Shown one piece after another: positions 54,326-62,815 of a stretch of 64,000 bases of DNA. The position numbers and the translations under genes are program-made. Under the pieces are notes generated by a model. That model saw nothing but the letters and a program-made list of their open reading frames with translations, did not search any database and was not told the origin of the DNA. Source of the stretch: Bacteroidota bacterium (GTDB lineage: Bacteria > Bacteroidota > Bacteroidia > Bacteroidales > UBA10428); assembly GCA_003252385.1 (NCBI GenBank), contig QKEH01000009.1, positions 16,916-80,915 of the forward strand, given 5' to 3'. How positions within the stretch are numbered: position 1 is the stretch's first letter; the number at the start of each line of letters is the position of its first letter.

Positions 54326-55081
54326 GTGAGTAGTAATCAAAGAATCAATCCATTGAAAGCTGCGGGAAACATATTGGACTTCCTCAACGAGAGTAGCCAT
54401 GTCAGACCTGGAAACATCAGTCTGCTGGAAAAACCGATTAATCCATCCACCCAGTTGGAATACTACCGTTGTGCTCAAAATCATGAGAACGATATCCGAG
54501 ATGAAGAAGTCATTCAAAAAAAGGAGTTGATATTCAGCGACTCGATCAGTTTGGATGAGAAAAAGATCCTTCTGGTACAGCTGGCATCGCTAAGCCATGT
54601 AGAAGCGTACCGCACTATTGAAAAATACCTGCATAAACCCGGTATAAAACTTTATGAATGGGCCTACCTGGCATGGTTGGAAAGTAAAATGCTTTTGGAG
54701 AGCGACCTGTTGGAAGAAAGCCAGATGTTGATTACCAGTGGACTGGGTGCCAAAGGGAACAAATTGCGTTACTTCATTGTGTTCTTTACCGAGGATGGTA
54801 CCAATATTACCGAACTCCAACAAAAAATTATCCGCAACGAGTTGCATTATGCGTTTAAGTGCAAAAGTGCCGAAATTGAGAACATCTCCTTTCAGGACGG
54901 ATTTGCGGCCTTTACAGCAGTGGTTCCCTATCAGATTCCGGTACAGGAATTCTTCCTGAGCATTGTTCAGGAATGCAACGAATTTGGCACTTTCCTGTTC
55001 AACGACTACATTATTACCAATGTAAAAGTTCTTTCTGTAGAAGAGATTTATGATGTTCTGGCAGAAAACAATATTGTTTAA
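54326..55081 (+). CDS. conserved-looking hypothetical protein
   Basis: 251 aa from a GTG; there is no early ATG in frame. I do not recognise the family. The middle is helical (DEKKILLVQLASLSHVEAYR, TIEKYL, LYEWAYLAWLESKMLLE) and suggests HEAT/TPR-like packing. The C-terminal half is mixed (KLRYFIVFFTEDGTNITELQ; ENISFQDGFAAFTAVVPY). No signal peptide or membrane segment. Followed by the thiamine-binding gene after 11 bp, so probably one operon. Confidence 0.7.
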   Translation: MSSNQRINPLKAAGNILDFLNESSHVRPGNISLLEKPINPSTQLEYYRCAQNHENDIRDEEVIQKKELIFSDSISLDEKKILLVQLASLSHVEAYRTIEKYLHKPGIKLYEWAYLAWLESKMLLESDLLEESQMLITSGLGAKGNKLRYFIVFFTEDGTNITELQQKIIRNELHYAFKCKSAEIENISFQDGFAAFTAVVPYQIPVQEFFLSIVQECNEFGTFLFNDYIITNVKVLSVEEIYDVLAENNIV

Positions 55082-55092
55082 ACCTATCACGT

Positions 55093-55398
55093 ATGTTCGA
55101 GCAGGTAAACGTAGCCATACAAGTGCTTCCACAATCCGGCACAAAAGCCCCTTACGTCATTATCGACCGGATTATTCAACACATTCAACAATCGGGGCTG
55201 CGCTATCGGGTATGTCCATTCGAAACAGTTGTGGAAGGTTCTTTCGATGCCATCATGGTTTTGATTCGTGAAATACAGGAAATTGGTATCCAGGCAGGTG
55301 CACAAAAAATGCTTACCAACATCAAGATTGAAATCCATGCCTCTGGGCAAGTAAGCATCGATGATAAAATGGCCAAATACGAAAAGGGAGGCGATTGA
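55093..55398 (+). CDS. MTH1187-family thiamine-binding protein
   Basis: 101 aa, ferredoxin-like fold of the MTH1187/YkoF (DUF77) type: VNVAIQVLPQSG, VIIDRIIQHIQQSGLRYRVCPFETVVEG, then an amphipathic helix and a final strand KIEIHASGQ. Members bind thiamine-related compounds and form tetramers. The last codons (KYEKGGD) are part of the terminator stem. Confidence 0.88.
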   Translation: MFEQVNVAIQVLPQSGTKAPYVIIDRIIQHIQQSGLRYRVCPFETVVEGSFDAIMVLIREIQEIGIQAGAQKMLTNIKIEIHASGQVSIDDKMAKYEKGGD

Positions 55399-55415
55399 CC
55401 TCCCTTTTCGTATTT
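55375..55415. terminator. terminator that overlaps the end of the thiamine-binding gene
   Basis: A perfect 17-bp stem (55375-55391 with 55399-55415) with a 7-nt loop that contains the TGA stop codon. The stem has A and T tracts, so it may serve both this gene and the convergent DUF3276 gene. Confidence 0.85.
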
Positions 55416-55438
55416 AGCAAGCGGGTATATGATACTAG

Positions 55439-55831
55439 TTAATTCTCGGCACGGGCTGCTTCAGCTTCCACCTGCTCCAGATCATCAAATTCTACATCAG
55501 TAAAAACACCAGTTACACCTTCTTCCTCAACCATATCGTCAATTAATTCCTGGCGATTTTCTTTGATGTAATCAATGGTACCGAGTAAGCCTTCAATAAA
55601 TTTTTCAAAATCTTCCTTGTACAGGAAAATTTTGTGCTTCTCGTAAAAGAAGCGCCCATCCTTTTGGTAACGCTTTTTGCTTTCGGTAATTGTCAGATAG
55701 TAATCATTTCGGCGTGTAGCTTTCACATCGAAAAAATAGGTCCGCTTACCTGCCCGTATGGCATTGGAAAAAATCTCTTCCCGGTCGAGCATGTCGGTAC
55801 CATCCTTTTTTTCTATTCCTTCTTCCATCAT
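55439..55831 (-). CDS. DUF3276/PUR-family protein
   Basis: 130 aa from the ATG at 55831; a TTG at 55864 lies too near a -7 element to be used. Core sequence IFSNAIRAGKRTYFFDVKATRRNDYYLTITESKKR followed by FYEKHKIFLYKEDFEKFIEGL is typical of DUF3276, whose fold resembles the PUR single-strand nucleic acid-binding repeat (shown for the Borrelia homologue). The acidic tail (EEEGVTGVFTDVEFDDLEQV) is common. Cellular role unknown. Confidence 0.88.
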   Translation of the reverse strand: MMEEGIEKKDGTDMLDREEIFSNAIRAGKRTYFFDVKATRRNDYYLTITESKKRYQKDGRFFYEKHKIFLYKEDFEKFIEGLLGTIDYIKENRQELIDDMVEEEGVTGVFTDVEFDDLEQVEAEAARAEN

Positions 55832-55861
55832 TAAATTGTTTTTTCGGGGTTCTACTCTTGT

Positions 55862-55869
55862 CAAAAATA
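55862..55869 (-). promoter_or_regulatory. -7 element of the DUF3276 gene
   Basis: TATTTTTG on the minus strand, a perfect TAnnTTTG; a TTTG occurs 17 bp upstream, two short of the usual spacing. Confidence 0.4.
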
Positions 55870-55996
55870 TAAAAAATATCAGAATACAAAACTTTTAGAC
55901 CATAAATCTAAAATGCTGACATTCTATTTCTTATACCTCCCGGTGGAAATCCGTCTTTTTTCGATGCCCAACCCGCTGCAATTCAAAAAAAGCAAT

Positions 55997-56004
55997 TAAT
56001 TTTG
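55997..56004 (+). promoter_or_regulatory. -7 element of the nusB operon
   Basis: TAATTTTG, a perfect TAnnTTTG, 29 bp before the nusB start codon. The following GCACCTC also follows the -7 element at 59901. Confidence 0.45.
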
Positions 56005-56032
56005 CACCTCATTCATACAGGTTCTTTGCGAT

Positions 56033-56986
56033 ATGATTAGCAGGCGAATATTGAGGATAAAGATTATGCAGGCATTGTATGCCTATTTTAAACACGATGG
56101 CGAATCGACCTTGAAAAAATCGGAACAGGAACTGATCCACAGCATACACAAGGCTTTCGATCTGTATCATTATCTTTTCCTTCTGTTACTGGACGTTCAA
56201 CAGTACGCCGAATCACGTATCGAACTGGCCCGTCAAAAACGGATACCCACCCCCGAAGATTTAAACCCCAATACCCGCTTTATTAACAACCGGATATTTA
56301 AGCAGCTCCGCGCTAACCAGCAATTGCTGCGCTACATCCAGAATTCGAAACTCAGCTGGGTAAATTATCCGGAACTCGTTCGCGGTTTGTACCACGATAT
56401 TATAGCATCGGATGTATATAAAGAATACATGGCCGCTGAAGAAGACTCCTACCTGGCCGACAAAAATTTTCTGTGTACTCTCCTGAAAACAATCGTTGCA
56501 GCCCACGAAGCATTGTATCAGAACCTCGAGGAACAAAGCATTTACTGGAACGATGAGCCCGAATTCATTATTGGCATCATTATTAAAACCCTGAAAAAGA
56601 TGCAGGAATCCGATGGCGAGGATGCGGTGCTGATGTCGCTCTACAAAAACAGCGAGGACGAAGAATTTTCCAAACGACTGATTCGCAAAGTGGTGTTAAA
56701 TCACAAAGAATATCTGGAACTTATTGAGAAATTCAGTAAAAACTGGGAAGTTGACCGTATCGCTTTCCTGGATATTCTTCTGATGCAAATGGCCATTGCC
56801 GAAGCCATTGAGTTTAAATCGATTCCGGTAAAAGTTACGCTGAATGAGTACTTGGAAATTGCCAAGTATTACAGTACCGCCAAAAGCAGCATCTTCCTGA
56901 ACGGAATTCTGGATAAAGCGTTCAGCCAGCTCAGGACGGATAAAAAAATTGAGAAAACCGGTCGCGGACTAATCGGCGAATTATAG
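56033..56986 (+). CDS. nusB: transcription antitermination factor NusB, long form
   Basis: 317 aa, roughly twice the E. coli length; the extra N-terminal 170 residues are normal for Bacteroidota. The N-terminal end (RRILRIKIMQALYAYF) and the C-terminal half (NWEVDRIAFLDILLMQMAIAEAIEF, then VKVTLNEYLEIAKYYSTAKSSIFLNGILDK) carry the NusB fold. It binds boxA RNA with NusE in antitermination at rRNA operons. First gene of the nusB-yajC-ybbR-coaE-djlA-like group. Confidence 0.93.
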   Translation: MISRRILRIKIMQALYAYFKHDGESTLKKSEQELIHSIHKAFDLYHYLFLLLLDVQQYAESRIELARQKRIPTPEDLNPNTRFINNRIFKQLRANQQLLRYIQNSKLSWVNYPELVRGLYHDIIASDVYKEYMAAEEDSYLADKNFLCTLLKTIVAAHEALYQNLEEQSIYWNDEPEFIIGIIIKTLKKMQESDGEDAVLMSLYKNSEDEEFSKRLIRKVVLNHKEYLELIEKFSKNWEVDRIAFLDILLMQMAIAEAIEFKSIPVKVTLNEYLEIAKYYSTAKSSIFLNGILDKAFSQLRTDKKIEKTGRGLIGEL

Positions 56987-57122
56987 TTTTGTGTTCCCGA
57001 TCTTTTGTTCTTTCTTTGCAGAACATTATAGTAACATTCTCCGGAATGCTACTATTTAAGACGAACACGGCGATAATCCGTGTATAACAGAAAAACAGAA
57101 TCACATTTAAAACCATTTTACA

Positions 57123-57461
57123 ATGAGTAGTTTATTGAACTTCATTCTTATGGCTCCCGCGCAGACGCAAGGCAAGGGAGGCCAAACCAACCAAACTTCC
57201 TTTTTCATCATGATGGCTCTCATGATTGTAGTTTTCTACTTTTTCATGATCCGCCCACAAGTTAAAAAACAGAAAGAGATGCGTAACTTCCGCGACAACC
57301 TCGAGAAAGGCGATAAGGTAATTACCACCGGTGGAATTTACGGGAAAATCAATAACATTTCTGAAAACATTATCACAATGGATATCGGTAATGGCGTAAC
57401 TATCAAGGTTGATAAAAATGCCATTGTTAAGGACAATACCGACCTGCAACAACAGAAATAA
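57123..57461 (+). CDS. yajC: preprotein translocase subunit YajC
   Basis: 112 aa. One membrane helix (FFIMMALMIVVFYFFMIRPQ) followed by the YajC beta domain (MRNFRDNLEKGDKVITTGGIYGKI). YajC associates with SecDF. Followed by a strong hairpin, so transcription may partly stop here. Confidence 0.96.
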   Translation: MSSLLNFILMAPAQTQGKGGQTNQTSFFIMMALMIVVFYFFMIRPQVKKQKEMRNFRDNLEKGDKVITTGGIYGKINNISENIITMDIGNGVTIKVDKNAIVKDNTDLQQQK

Positions 57462-57467
57462 AAATTT

Positions 57468-57513
57468 ACGGAGTTTAAGGTATCTTTACGATACTTTAAA
57501 CTCCGTATTTTTT
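57468..57513 (+). terminator. rho-independent terminator after yajC
   Basis: A 17-bp stem with a 5-nt loop (ACGGAGTTTAAGGTATC and its complement) followed by six T, 6 nt past the stop codon. Confidence 0.88.
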
Positions 57514-57538
57514 GAATACCAAACCGAAAAAAGCGACT

Positions 57539-58576
57539 ATGCCCTTTCGAGTGTTGCTCCCGCGCATATGGAAATACATTCGCAGAATACGGCAAGAACA
57601 TTTTGCCTTTTTCTTCTTTTTACTACTTGCCGCAGCCGCCTGGCTGGGTCAGGCCCTCAACGAAACCTACGTGGCAAGTATCGAATACCCGGTAAAATAT
57701 ACCAACCTTCCTCCCAACCGGATGCTTTCCCAGCCCCCGCTCGAACGACTCACCCTGCAAGTGCAAGCCGATGGTTATACCATAATTAGCAGCCGGTTGA
57801 AATACAAACGCCCGTTGAGCTACAACATCAATGCGTTTGCCTTGTATTCGCTCACGCTGGATTCCACTTCGGTATACACTCTTACCCGCTATGCCACCAA
57901 CCGCCTTTCCGCCGAACTGAACCTGTCGAACAGGGACATTAAGATTTTGGATATTGACCCGGACACCCTGATTTTTAACTTCTCGAGGGTAAAAAAGAAG
58001 CGATTGCCCATTGTACCCCAACTGGCCGACAACCCAAACCTGTTCGAGAAACAATACATGCTCAGTGGATTACCTTACGCCTCACCCGACTGTGTTGAAG
58101 TAACCGGCCCCTCCTTTATTATTGATACGCTACAGTACATTCCTACCGAACCCCTTCGGCTAAGCCGACTCAACGACACGGTTGTAAAAAAAGCCGTACT
58201 GGTGGAATACAACCGGGTCAGTTACCCGTTAAGCCGTGTCAAAGTAACAGTGCCGGTTGATGAATTCACCGAGTCGGAATATCTGATACCGGTTCAGCAG
58301 CGAAATGTCCCCGATACGGTGCTGCTGAAAACCTTCCCGAAAGAGGTTAAAATAAACTACCTGGTAACCCTCTCACATTTTGATAACGTGCAACCCGAAC
58401 AATTCAAGGTATGGGTAGATTACAACAGCATACAATCCAACGGAAATTCCCTGCTCCCGGTTAACATGGATCCTGTATCTAACACCATTCAAAAAGTGCG
58501 TATTGCACCCCGTAGTGTCGAATATCTAATCGAAATTACCCATGCTAAAGATCGGAATAACGGGGGGAATAGGTAG
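57539..58576 (+). CDS. YbbR-domain (CdaR-like) protein
   Basis: 345 aa from the ATG at 57539; the upstream in-frame TTG lies within the yajC terminator. One membrane helix (about residues 20-40, FAFFFFLLLAAAAWLGQAL), then YbbR-like beta repeats in the periplasm. CdaR regulates a diadenylate cyclase in Firmicutes, but no cyclase gene is adjacent here, so that role is open. Its end overlaps the coaE start by 35 bp. Confidence 0.8.
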   Translation: MPFRVLLPRIWKYIRRIRQEHFAFFFFLLLAAAAWLGQALNETYVASIEYPVKYTNLPPNRMLSQPPLERLTLQVQADGYTIISSRLKYKRPLSYNINAFALYSLTLDSTSVYTLTRYATNRLSAELNLSNRDIKILDIDPDTLIFNFSRVKKKRLPIVPQLADNPNLFEKQYMLSGLPYASPDCVEVTGPSFIIDTLQYIPTEPLRLSRLNDTVVKKAVLVEYNRVSYPLSRVKVTVPVDEFTESEYLIPVQQRNVPDTVLLKTFPKEVKINYLVTLSHFDNVQPEQFKVWVDYNSIQSNGNSLLPVNMDPVSNTIQKVRIAPRSVEYLIEITHAKDRNNGGNR

Positions 58577-59123
58577 TGGTAAAACCATCATCTGTAAGGC
58601 CTTTGGGGCTTTGGGCATACCGGTTTACTATGCCGATATCCAAGCCAAACAACTTATCCATACGCACCCGGCACTCCGAACCAAACTGACAGAGGCATTT
58701 GGCCGCGATACCTTTACCAACCAAGGATACAACACCCAATATGTTGCCTCGATTGTTTTTACCCATCCGACCGAACTCCAAAAACTCAATAGCATCGTAC
58801 ACCCGTTCGTCAAGGCCGATCATGCCGCCTGGTTCTTGCGTCAGCAGGCTCCCTACACCCTCTACGAAGCCGCCGTACTCTTTGAAAATGGCGGAGCCAA
58901 CCAAATGGATCAGGTTATTCTGGTAGATGCCCCCGAAGAGCTCCGGATCAGCCGGGTGGAGCAACGCGATGGTATGAGCCGCGAAGCCATTCTCAGCCGC
59001 ATAGCCAACCAGTGGCCTGCCGACAAAAAACGAGCAATGGCCGACTGGGTGATTGAAAATAACGACAAACAATTACTTTTGCCCCAGATATTGAGCATAC
59101 ATAACGAACTCACCGAACAATAA
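58542..59123 (+). CDS. coaE: dephospho-CoA kinase
   Basis: 193 aa P-loop kinase with Walker [29 protein letters not shown] (acceptor site), IVHPFVK and a lid/adenine segment [17 protein letters not shown] plus [12 protein letters not shown]. Last step of coenzyme A synthesis. Its start lies within the ybbR end and its stop codon overlaps the next start (TAATG). Confidence 0.96.
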   Translation: MLKIGITGGIGSGKTIICKAFGALGIPVYYADIQAKQLIHTHPALRTKLTEAFGRDTFTNQGYNTQYVASIVFTHPTELQKLNSIVHPFVKADHAAWFLRQQAPYTLYEAAVLFENGGANQMDQVILVDAPEELRISRVEQRDGMSREAILSRIANQWPADKKRAMADWVIENNDKQLLLPQILSIHNELTEQ

Positions 59124-59845
59124 TGGCAAAATTTGGAAAATGGATCGGAGCCGGTCTGGGATGGACATTTGGCGGCCCCATAGGCGCAGTCATCGGATTA
59201 GGCATTGGCTGGATGTTTGATTCTGCCCAACAGACAGATCAATCAAGAGGATACAGCAACACCACCACGGGCGACTTTGCAATAAGTATGATGGTACTGC
59301 TGGCAGCGGTAATGAAAGCCGATGGCAAAGTAGTGCGCTCGGAACTCGATTACGTTAAAAATTTCCTTGCCCGGAAATTTGGCACCGACTCGGCCAACGA
59401 AGCCTTGCACATGCTGCGCGACCTGCTCAAACAAAACATACCCCTGCAGGATATTGCCACTCAAATTGGCCAACGGCTCGATTATCACTCACGTCTGGAA
59501 CTGTTGCACCTGCTCTACGGAGTGGCTCTGGCCGATGGCAACCTGCATTCCGCCGAAATTCAGACCATCAACCAGATTGCCTATTTTATGGGCATTACAG
59601 CCCAGGATCAGCAATCGATCCGGAGCATGTTTACCGCATCGGCCGATAGTGCCTATAAAATTCTGGGAGTAGACCCCAACACCCCGGTTGAGGATATTAA
59701 AAAAGCATACCGAAAGCTGGCGGTGGAATACCATCCCGACAAAGTGGGCTACCTGGGCGAGGAATTCAGGAAGGATGCTGAAGAAAAATTCCAGAAAATA
59801 AATGCCGCCTACGAACAAATTAAAAAAGAGAAAGGCTTCAAATAA
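59123..59845 (+). CDS. TerB-DnaJ protein (DjlA-like)
   Basis: 240 aa. The N terminus is Gly-rich and hydrophobic ([21 protein letters not shown]). A TerB-like helical domain follows ([22 protein letters not shown], then [17 protein letters not shown]). The C-terminal J domain carries YHPDKVG, that is the HPD motif needed to stimulate DnaK (about 218). Similar to DjlA, a membrane-associated DnaK co-chaperone. Confidence 0.9.
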   Translation: MAKFGKWIGAGLGWTFGGPIGAVIGLGIGWMFDSAQQTDQSRGYSNTTTGDFAISMMVLLAAVMKADGKVVRSELDYVKNFLARKFGTDSANEALHMLRDLLKQNIPLQDIATQIGQRLDYHSRLELLHLLYGVALADGNLHSAEIQTINQIAYFMGITAQDQQSIRSMFTASADSAYKILGVDPNTPVEDIKKAYRKLAVEYHPDKVGYLGEEFRKDAEEKFQKINAAYEQIKKEKGFK

Positions 59846-59900
59846 GCACATCATCCGCAGCTTTTCGAGCCGAACATTTTTTTCGTATGAGGCAGATTAC

Positions 59901-59908
59901 TATTTTTG
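59901..59908 (+). promoter_or_regulatory. -7 element of the DUF5606 gene
   Basis: TATTTTTG, perfect TAnnTTTG; start expected near 59915, leaving a leader of about 110 nt with no gene. Confidence 0.45.
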
Positions 59909-60023
59909 CACCTCGTTTTAACCATTAACAAAGAAACAGATCCGCTCTGACCGGGCTCCCAATCAGTTGTTCAGCCTGGAGGCTGAGCTGCCGAGCCGCA
60001 GACACGATCACAATTCGAAATCT

Positions 60024-60470
60024 ATGAAACTAAAGGACATTCTTGCCATTTCCGGAAAAGGCGGGCTTTATAAGTTTGTATCGCAAGGCCGTAATGGAAT
60101 TATTGTTGAATCCTTCGCCGATGGAAAACGTATTGCCGTTTCCTCCAGCGCTAAGGTAAGTGCCCTGAACGATATTTCCATATTTACCGAAACCGATGAA
60201 ATTCCCCTGAGCAAGGTTTTGCAAAGTATTTACGACAAGGAAGAAGGCAAGGAGACCATTAGCCATAATGCATCGAACGATGAACTGAAGGCATTCATGG
60301 AGTCGATTTTGCCTGAATACGACCGGAACCGGGTTTATGTATCGGACATGAAAAAACTGGTTCAATGGTACAATATTCTACAAAGCAAGAACCTGTTGCT
60401 GCCCGATGCTTCGGAAGAAACGGAATCTACTGAAAAAACAGAGGAAACCACCACCGCTCCCCAGGAATAA
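60024..60470 (+). CDS. DUF5606 family protein
   Basis: 148 aa from the ATG at 60024, giving MKLKDILAISGKGGLYKFVSQ, the family start. Middle KVSALNDISIFTETDEIPL and C-terminal SDMKKLVQWYNIL are also typical, and a low-complexity Glu/Thr tail ends it. Widespread in Bacteroidota, function unknown. 26 bp before the M3 peptidase gene. Confidence 0.88.
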   Translation: MKLKDILAISGKGGLYKFVSQGRNGIIVESFADGKRIAVSSSAKVSALNDISIFTETDEIPLSKVLQSIYDKEEGKETISHNASNDELKAFMESILPEYDRNRVYVSDMKKLVQWYNILQSKNLLLPDASEETESTEKTEETTTAPQE

Positions 60471-60496
60471 CAAACAGGACGAAGCGTCCGCACTCT

Positions 60497-62224
60497 ATGA
60501 ATCCGATTCGGGAACAAGCCAAGCAAAAACGACGATTTCTGCCGGCCGGCCTGTGCCTAGACCACTGGAAGGCCGTGCAGCCATTTGCCGGACAGTTGCT
60601 GGAGTTGCCCATAGCCTGCGAATCGGATTTGAAAAGCTGGCTGCGTATGCGCAGTGAGTTGGAATCGGCTTTGGAGGAAGAAAAAGCCTGGCTCTATATC
60701 CATCAAAGCTGTAAAACCGATAACGAAGAAAACAGCCGGGCGTTTTCCGACTTTGTACAGAGGGTGTATGAGCCTTATGCGCTCATCCGCCACCAACTGG
60801 ACGAAAAGTTACTGGCGTATTGCGAATTGAACGGCTATCCCCAGGAATACGAAATATTTATCCGCACCATACGGCAGCAGGCTGCCTTGTTTCGCGAAGA
60901 AAACACCAAAATACAGGCACAACTGGAGGTGGAAGAACAGGAATACGGAACCGTAACCGGTTCCATGACCATCACCTATCAGAACCAGGAATTGACCCTT
61001 CAGCAGGCCCAAAATCTGCTGAAGTCCCCCCAGCGGGCTACACGCCAAGAGGCTTTTGAACATATTGGGGCACGCCGAAACCAGGATGCTCTGACGCTTC
61101 ACGGGCTGCTGGACCGCTTGCTGGAAAAACGCCATCAACTGGCACTTAACGCTGGTTTCGAGAACTTTCTTACCTATCGTTTTGCCCAACTGGGTCGGTT
61201 CGACTACACTGTAGCCGATTGCCATACCTTTCATAAAGCAGCTCAGGATTACGTAGTTCCCTTGTTGGACTATTTTCATACCCTGCGTAAGGAGAAATTA
61301 CAACTGGACACCTTGCGCCCCTACGATCTGGATGTAGATGAAAACGGACTGGAGCCCTTAAAGCCCTTCGCCAGCATCGATGAACTGGTCAACCATACCA
61401 TTGCCTGCTTTGCGGACATCGACCCCGATTTTGGCACCTTCATACAAATTATGCGCGATAATGGCTTCCTCGACCTGGAATCGCGCAAAGGCAAAGCACC
61501 GGGAGGCTATAACTATCCGTTACCGGAAAGCAATGTGCCCTTCATCTTCATGAATGCCACGCGGAATTTGCGCGATCTGGAAACCATGATGCACGAAGGC
61601 GGTCATGCCATCCATTCATTTCTGTGTAAAGATTTGGAATTTAGCTATTTTAAGGAAACACCGGCCGAAATAGCCGAAGTGGCCTCCATGGCCATGGAAC
61701 TGATTTCGATGGAACACTGGGAACATTTCTTCACCCACCCTGCGGACTTAAAACGCGCCAAACTCAGCCAACTGCATGGCATAATAGAAGTAATACCCTG
61801 GGTAGCCACTATCGACAAATTTCAACATTGGCTATACACCCACCCCCAACACAACCATGAGCAACGCACCCAGGCCTGGCTGCAATTGCAAGCCGAACTG
61901 GGCAGCTCCTGTGTAAATTGGGATGGTTATGCAACGCTGCGGGAAAATCTGTGGCAAAAGCAAATTCATATCTACCAGTTTCCGCTGTACTATATTGAGT
62001 ATGGCATTGCCCAACTGGGAGCATTAGGTATCTGGAGAAATTATAAAAACAACCCCAAACAGGCTGTTCAGCAATACCGCAAGGCCTTAAGTATGGGATA
62101 TTCGAAAACGCTGCCGGAACTCTACCGGGAAGCAGGTATCGCTTTTAATTTCTCTGCCAACTACATTCGTGAATTGATGGCTTTTGTAAAGCACGAAATT
62201 GATGCCCTGAACACAAACGGGTGA
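60497..62224 (+). CDS. M3-family oligoendopeptidase
   Basis: 575 aa. The zinc site is HEGGHAIHSF (HExxH form), with the third ligand Glu in ETPAEIAEVASMAMEL about 27 residues later. Overall layout matches PepF-type cytosolic oligoendopeptidases, which cut short peptides. No signal peptide. Probably co-transcribed with DUF5606. Confidence 0.95.
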   Translation: MNPIREQAKQKRRFLPAGLCLDHWKAVQPFAGQLLELPIACESDLKSWLRMRSELESALEEEKAWLYIHQSCKTDNEENSRAFSDFVQRVYEPYALIRHQLDEKLLAYCELNGYPQEYEIFIRTIRQQAALFREENTKIQAQLEVEEQEYGTVTGSMTITYQNQELTLQQAQNLLKSPQRATRQEAFEHIGARRNQDALTLHGLLDRLLEKRHQLALNAGFENFLTYRFAQLGRFDYTVADCHTFHKAAQDYVVPLLDYFHTLRKEKLQLDTLRPYDLDVDENGLEPLKPFASIDELVNHTIACFADIDPDFGTFIQIMRDNGFLDLESRKGKAPGGYNYPLPESNVPFIFMNATRNLRDLETMMHEGGHAIHSFLCKDLEFSYFKETPAEIAEVASMAMELISMEHWEHFFTHPADLKRAKLSQLHGIIEVIPWVATIDKFQHWLYTHPQHNHEQRTQAWLQLQAELGSSCVNWDGYATLRENLWQKQIHIYQFPLYYIEYGIAQLGALGIWRNYKNNPKQAVQQYRKALSMGYSKTLPELYREAGIAFNFSANYIRELMAFVKHEIDALNTNG

Positions 62225-62227
62225 CGG

Positions 62228-62619
62228 CTATTTCACCACCGTTCCCTTAATGTACAACTTGGTTAGCCCATCTTCCGAATTGGTATACACCGTTATGGTT
62301 TTGCTAAAATAACCTTCCGCTTTACCATCAAAAGTTACCTGTATCTTTTCTTTGCCACCGGAAACAATCGGATGTTTGGGATAATCGGCTACGGTACAAC
62401 CACACGAAACGAAGGTTTAACATCGCTAATGATCAGAGGAATCATTCCCGGATTTTTAAATCCGAACTCGGCTACCACCGGCTCACCGTAAGGCACTTCG
62501 CCCAAATCTATTTCGGTTTCGGACCATTCGATGGTTGCACTTGGGTTAAGCCCGGCAAAGGTAACCCCATGCTGAAGATGAATGATTCCAACAATTACCA
62601 ATACAAACAGCTTTCTCAT
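62228..62619 (-). pseudogene. DUF1573 protein, frameshifted by a 5-bp tandem duplication
   Basis: From the ATG at 62619 the frame gives a signal peptide and DUF1573 start (WSETEIDLGEVPYGEPVVAEFGF-like segment), then after SDVKPS runs into a stop. In the next frame the protein resumes as CGCTVADYPKHPIVSGGKEK and continues to KGTVVK with a stop at 62228. At the break (62404-62413) ACGAA is present twice on the plus strand; removing one copy restores SDVKPSCGCTV and a 128-aa protein. So the gene is inactive unless the count varies or this is a sequence error. Intact homologues are secreted Bacteroidota proteins of unknown role. Confidence 0.85.
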
Positions 62620-62815
62620 TTTCGTTCATTTTATACGGCTAATATACAATGGGCTGGTAATTCAACCATGGCGCCCCTGCCTAAAAAATGTTAACGAATT
62701 CCTAAAAAGAAAGTTCTACGGCAACGGTTGAATCGCCCGGTATCTGGGGAATTTTAGCATTATACAAGCTGGGATTTCCTGCTCATATTATAGCCAAAAT
62801 TTATAACTTGCGGCC

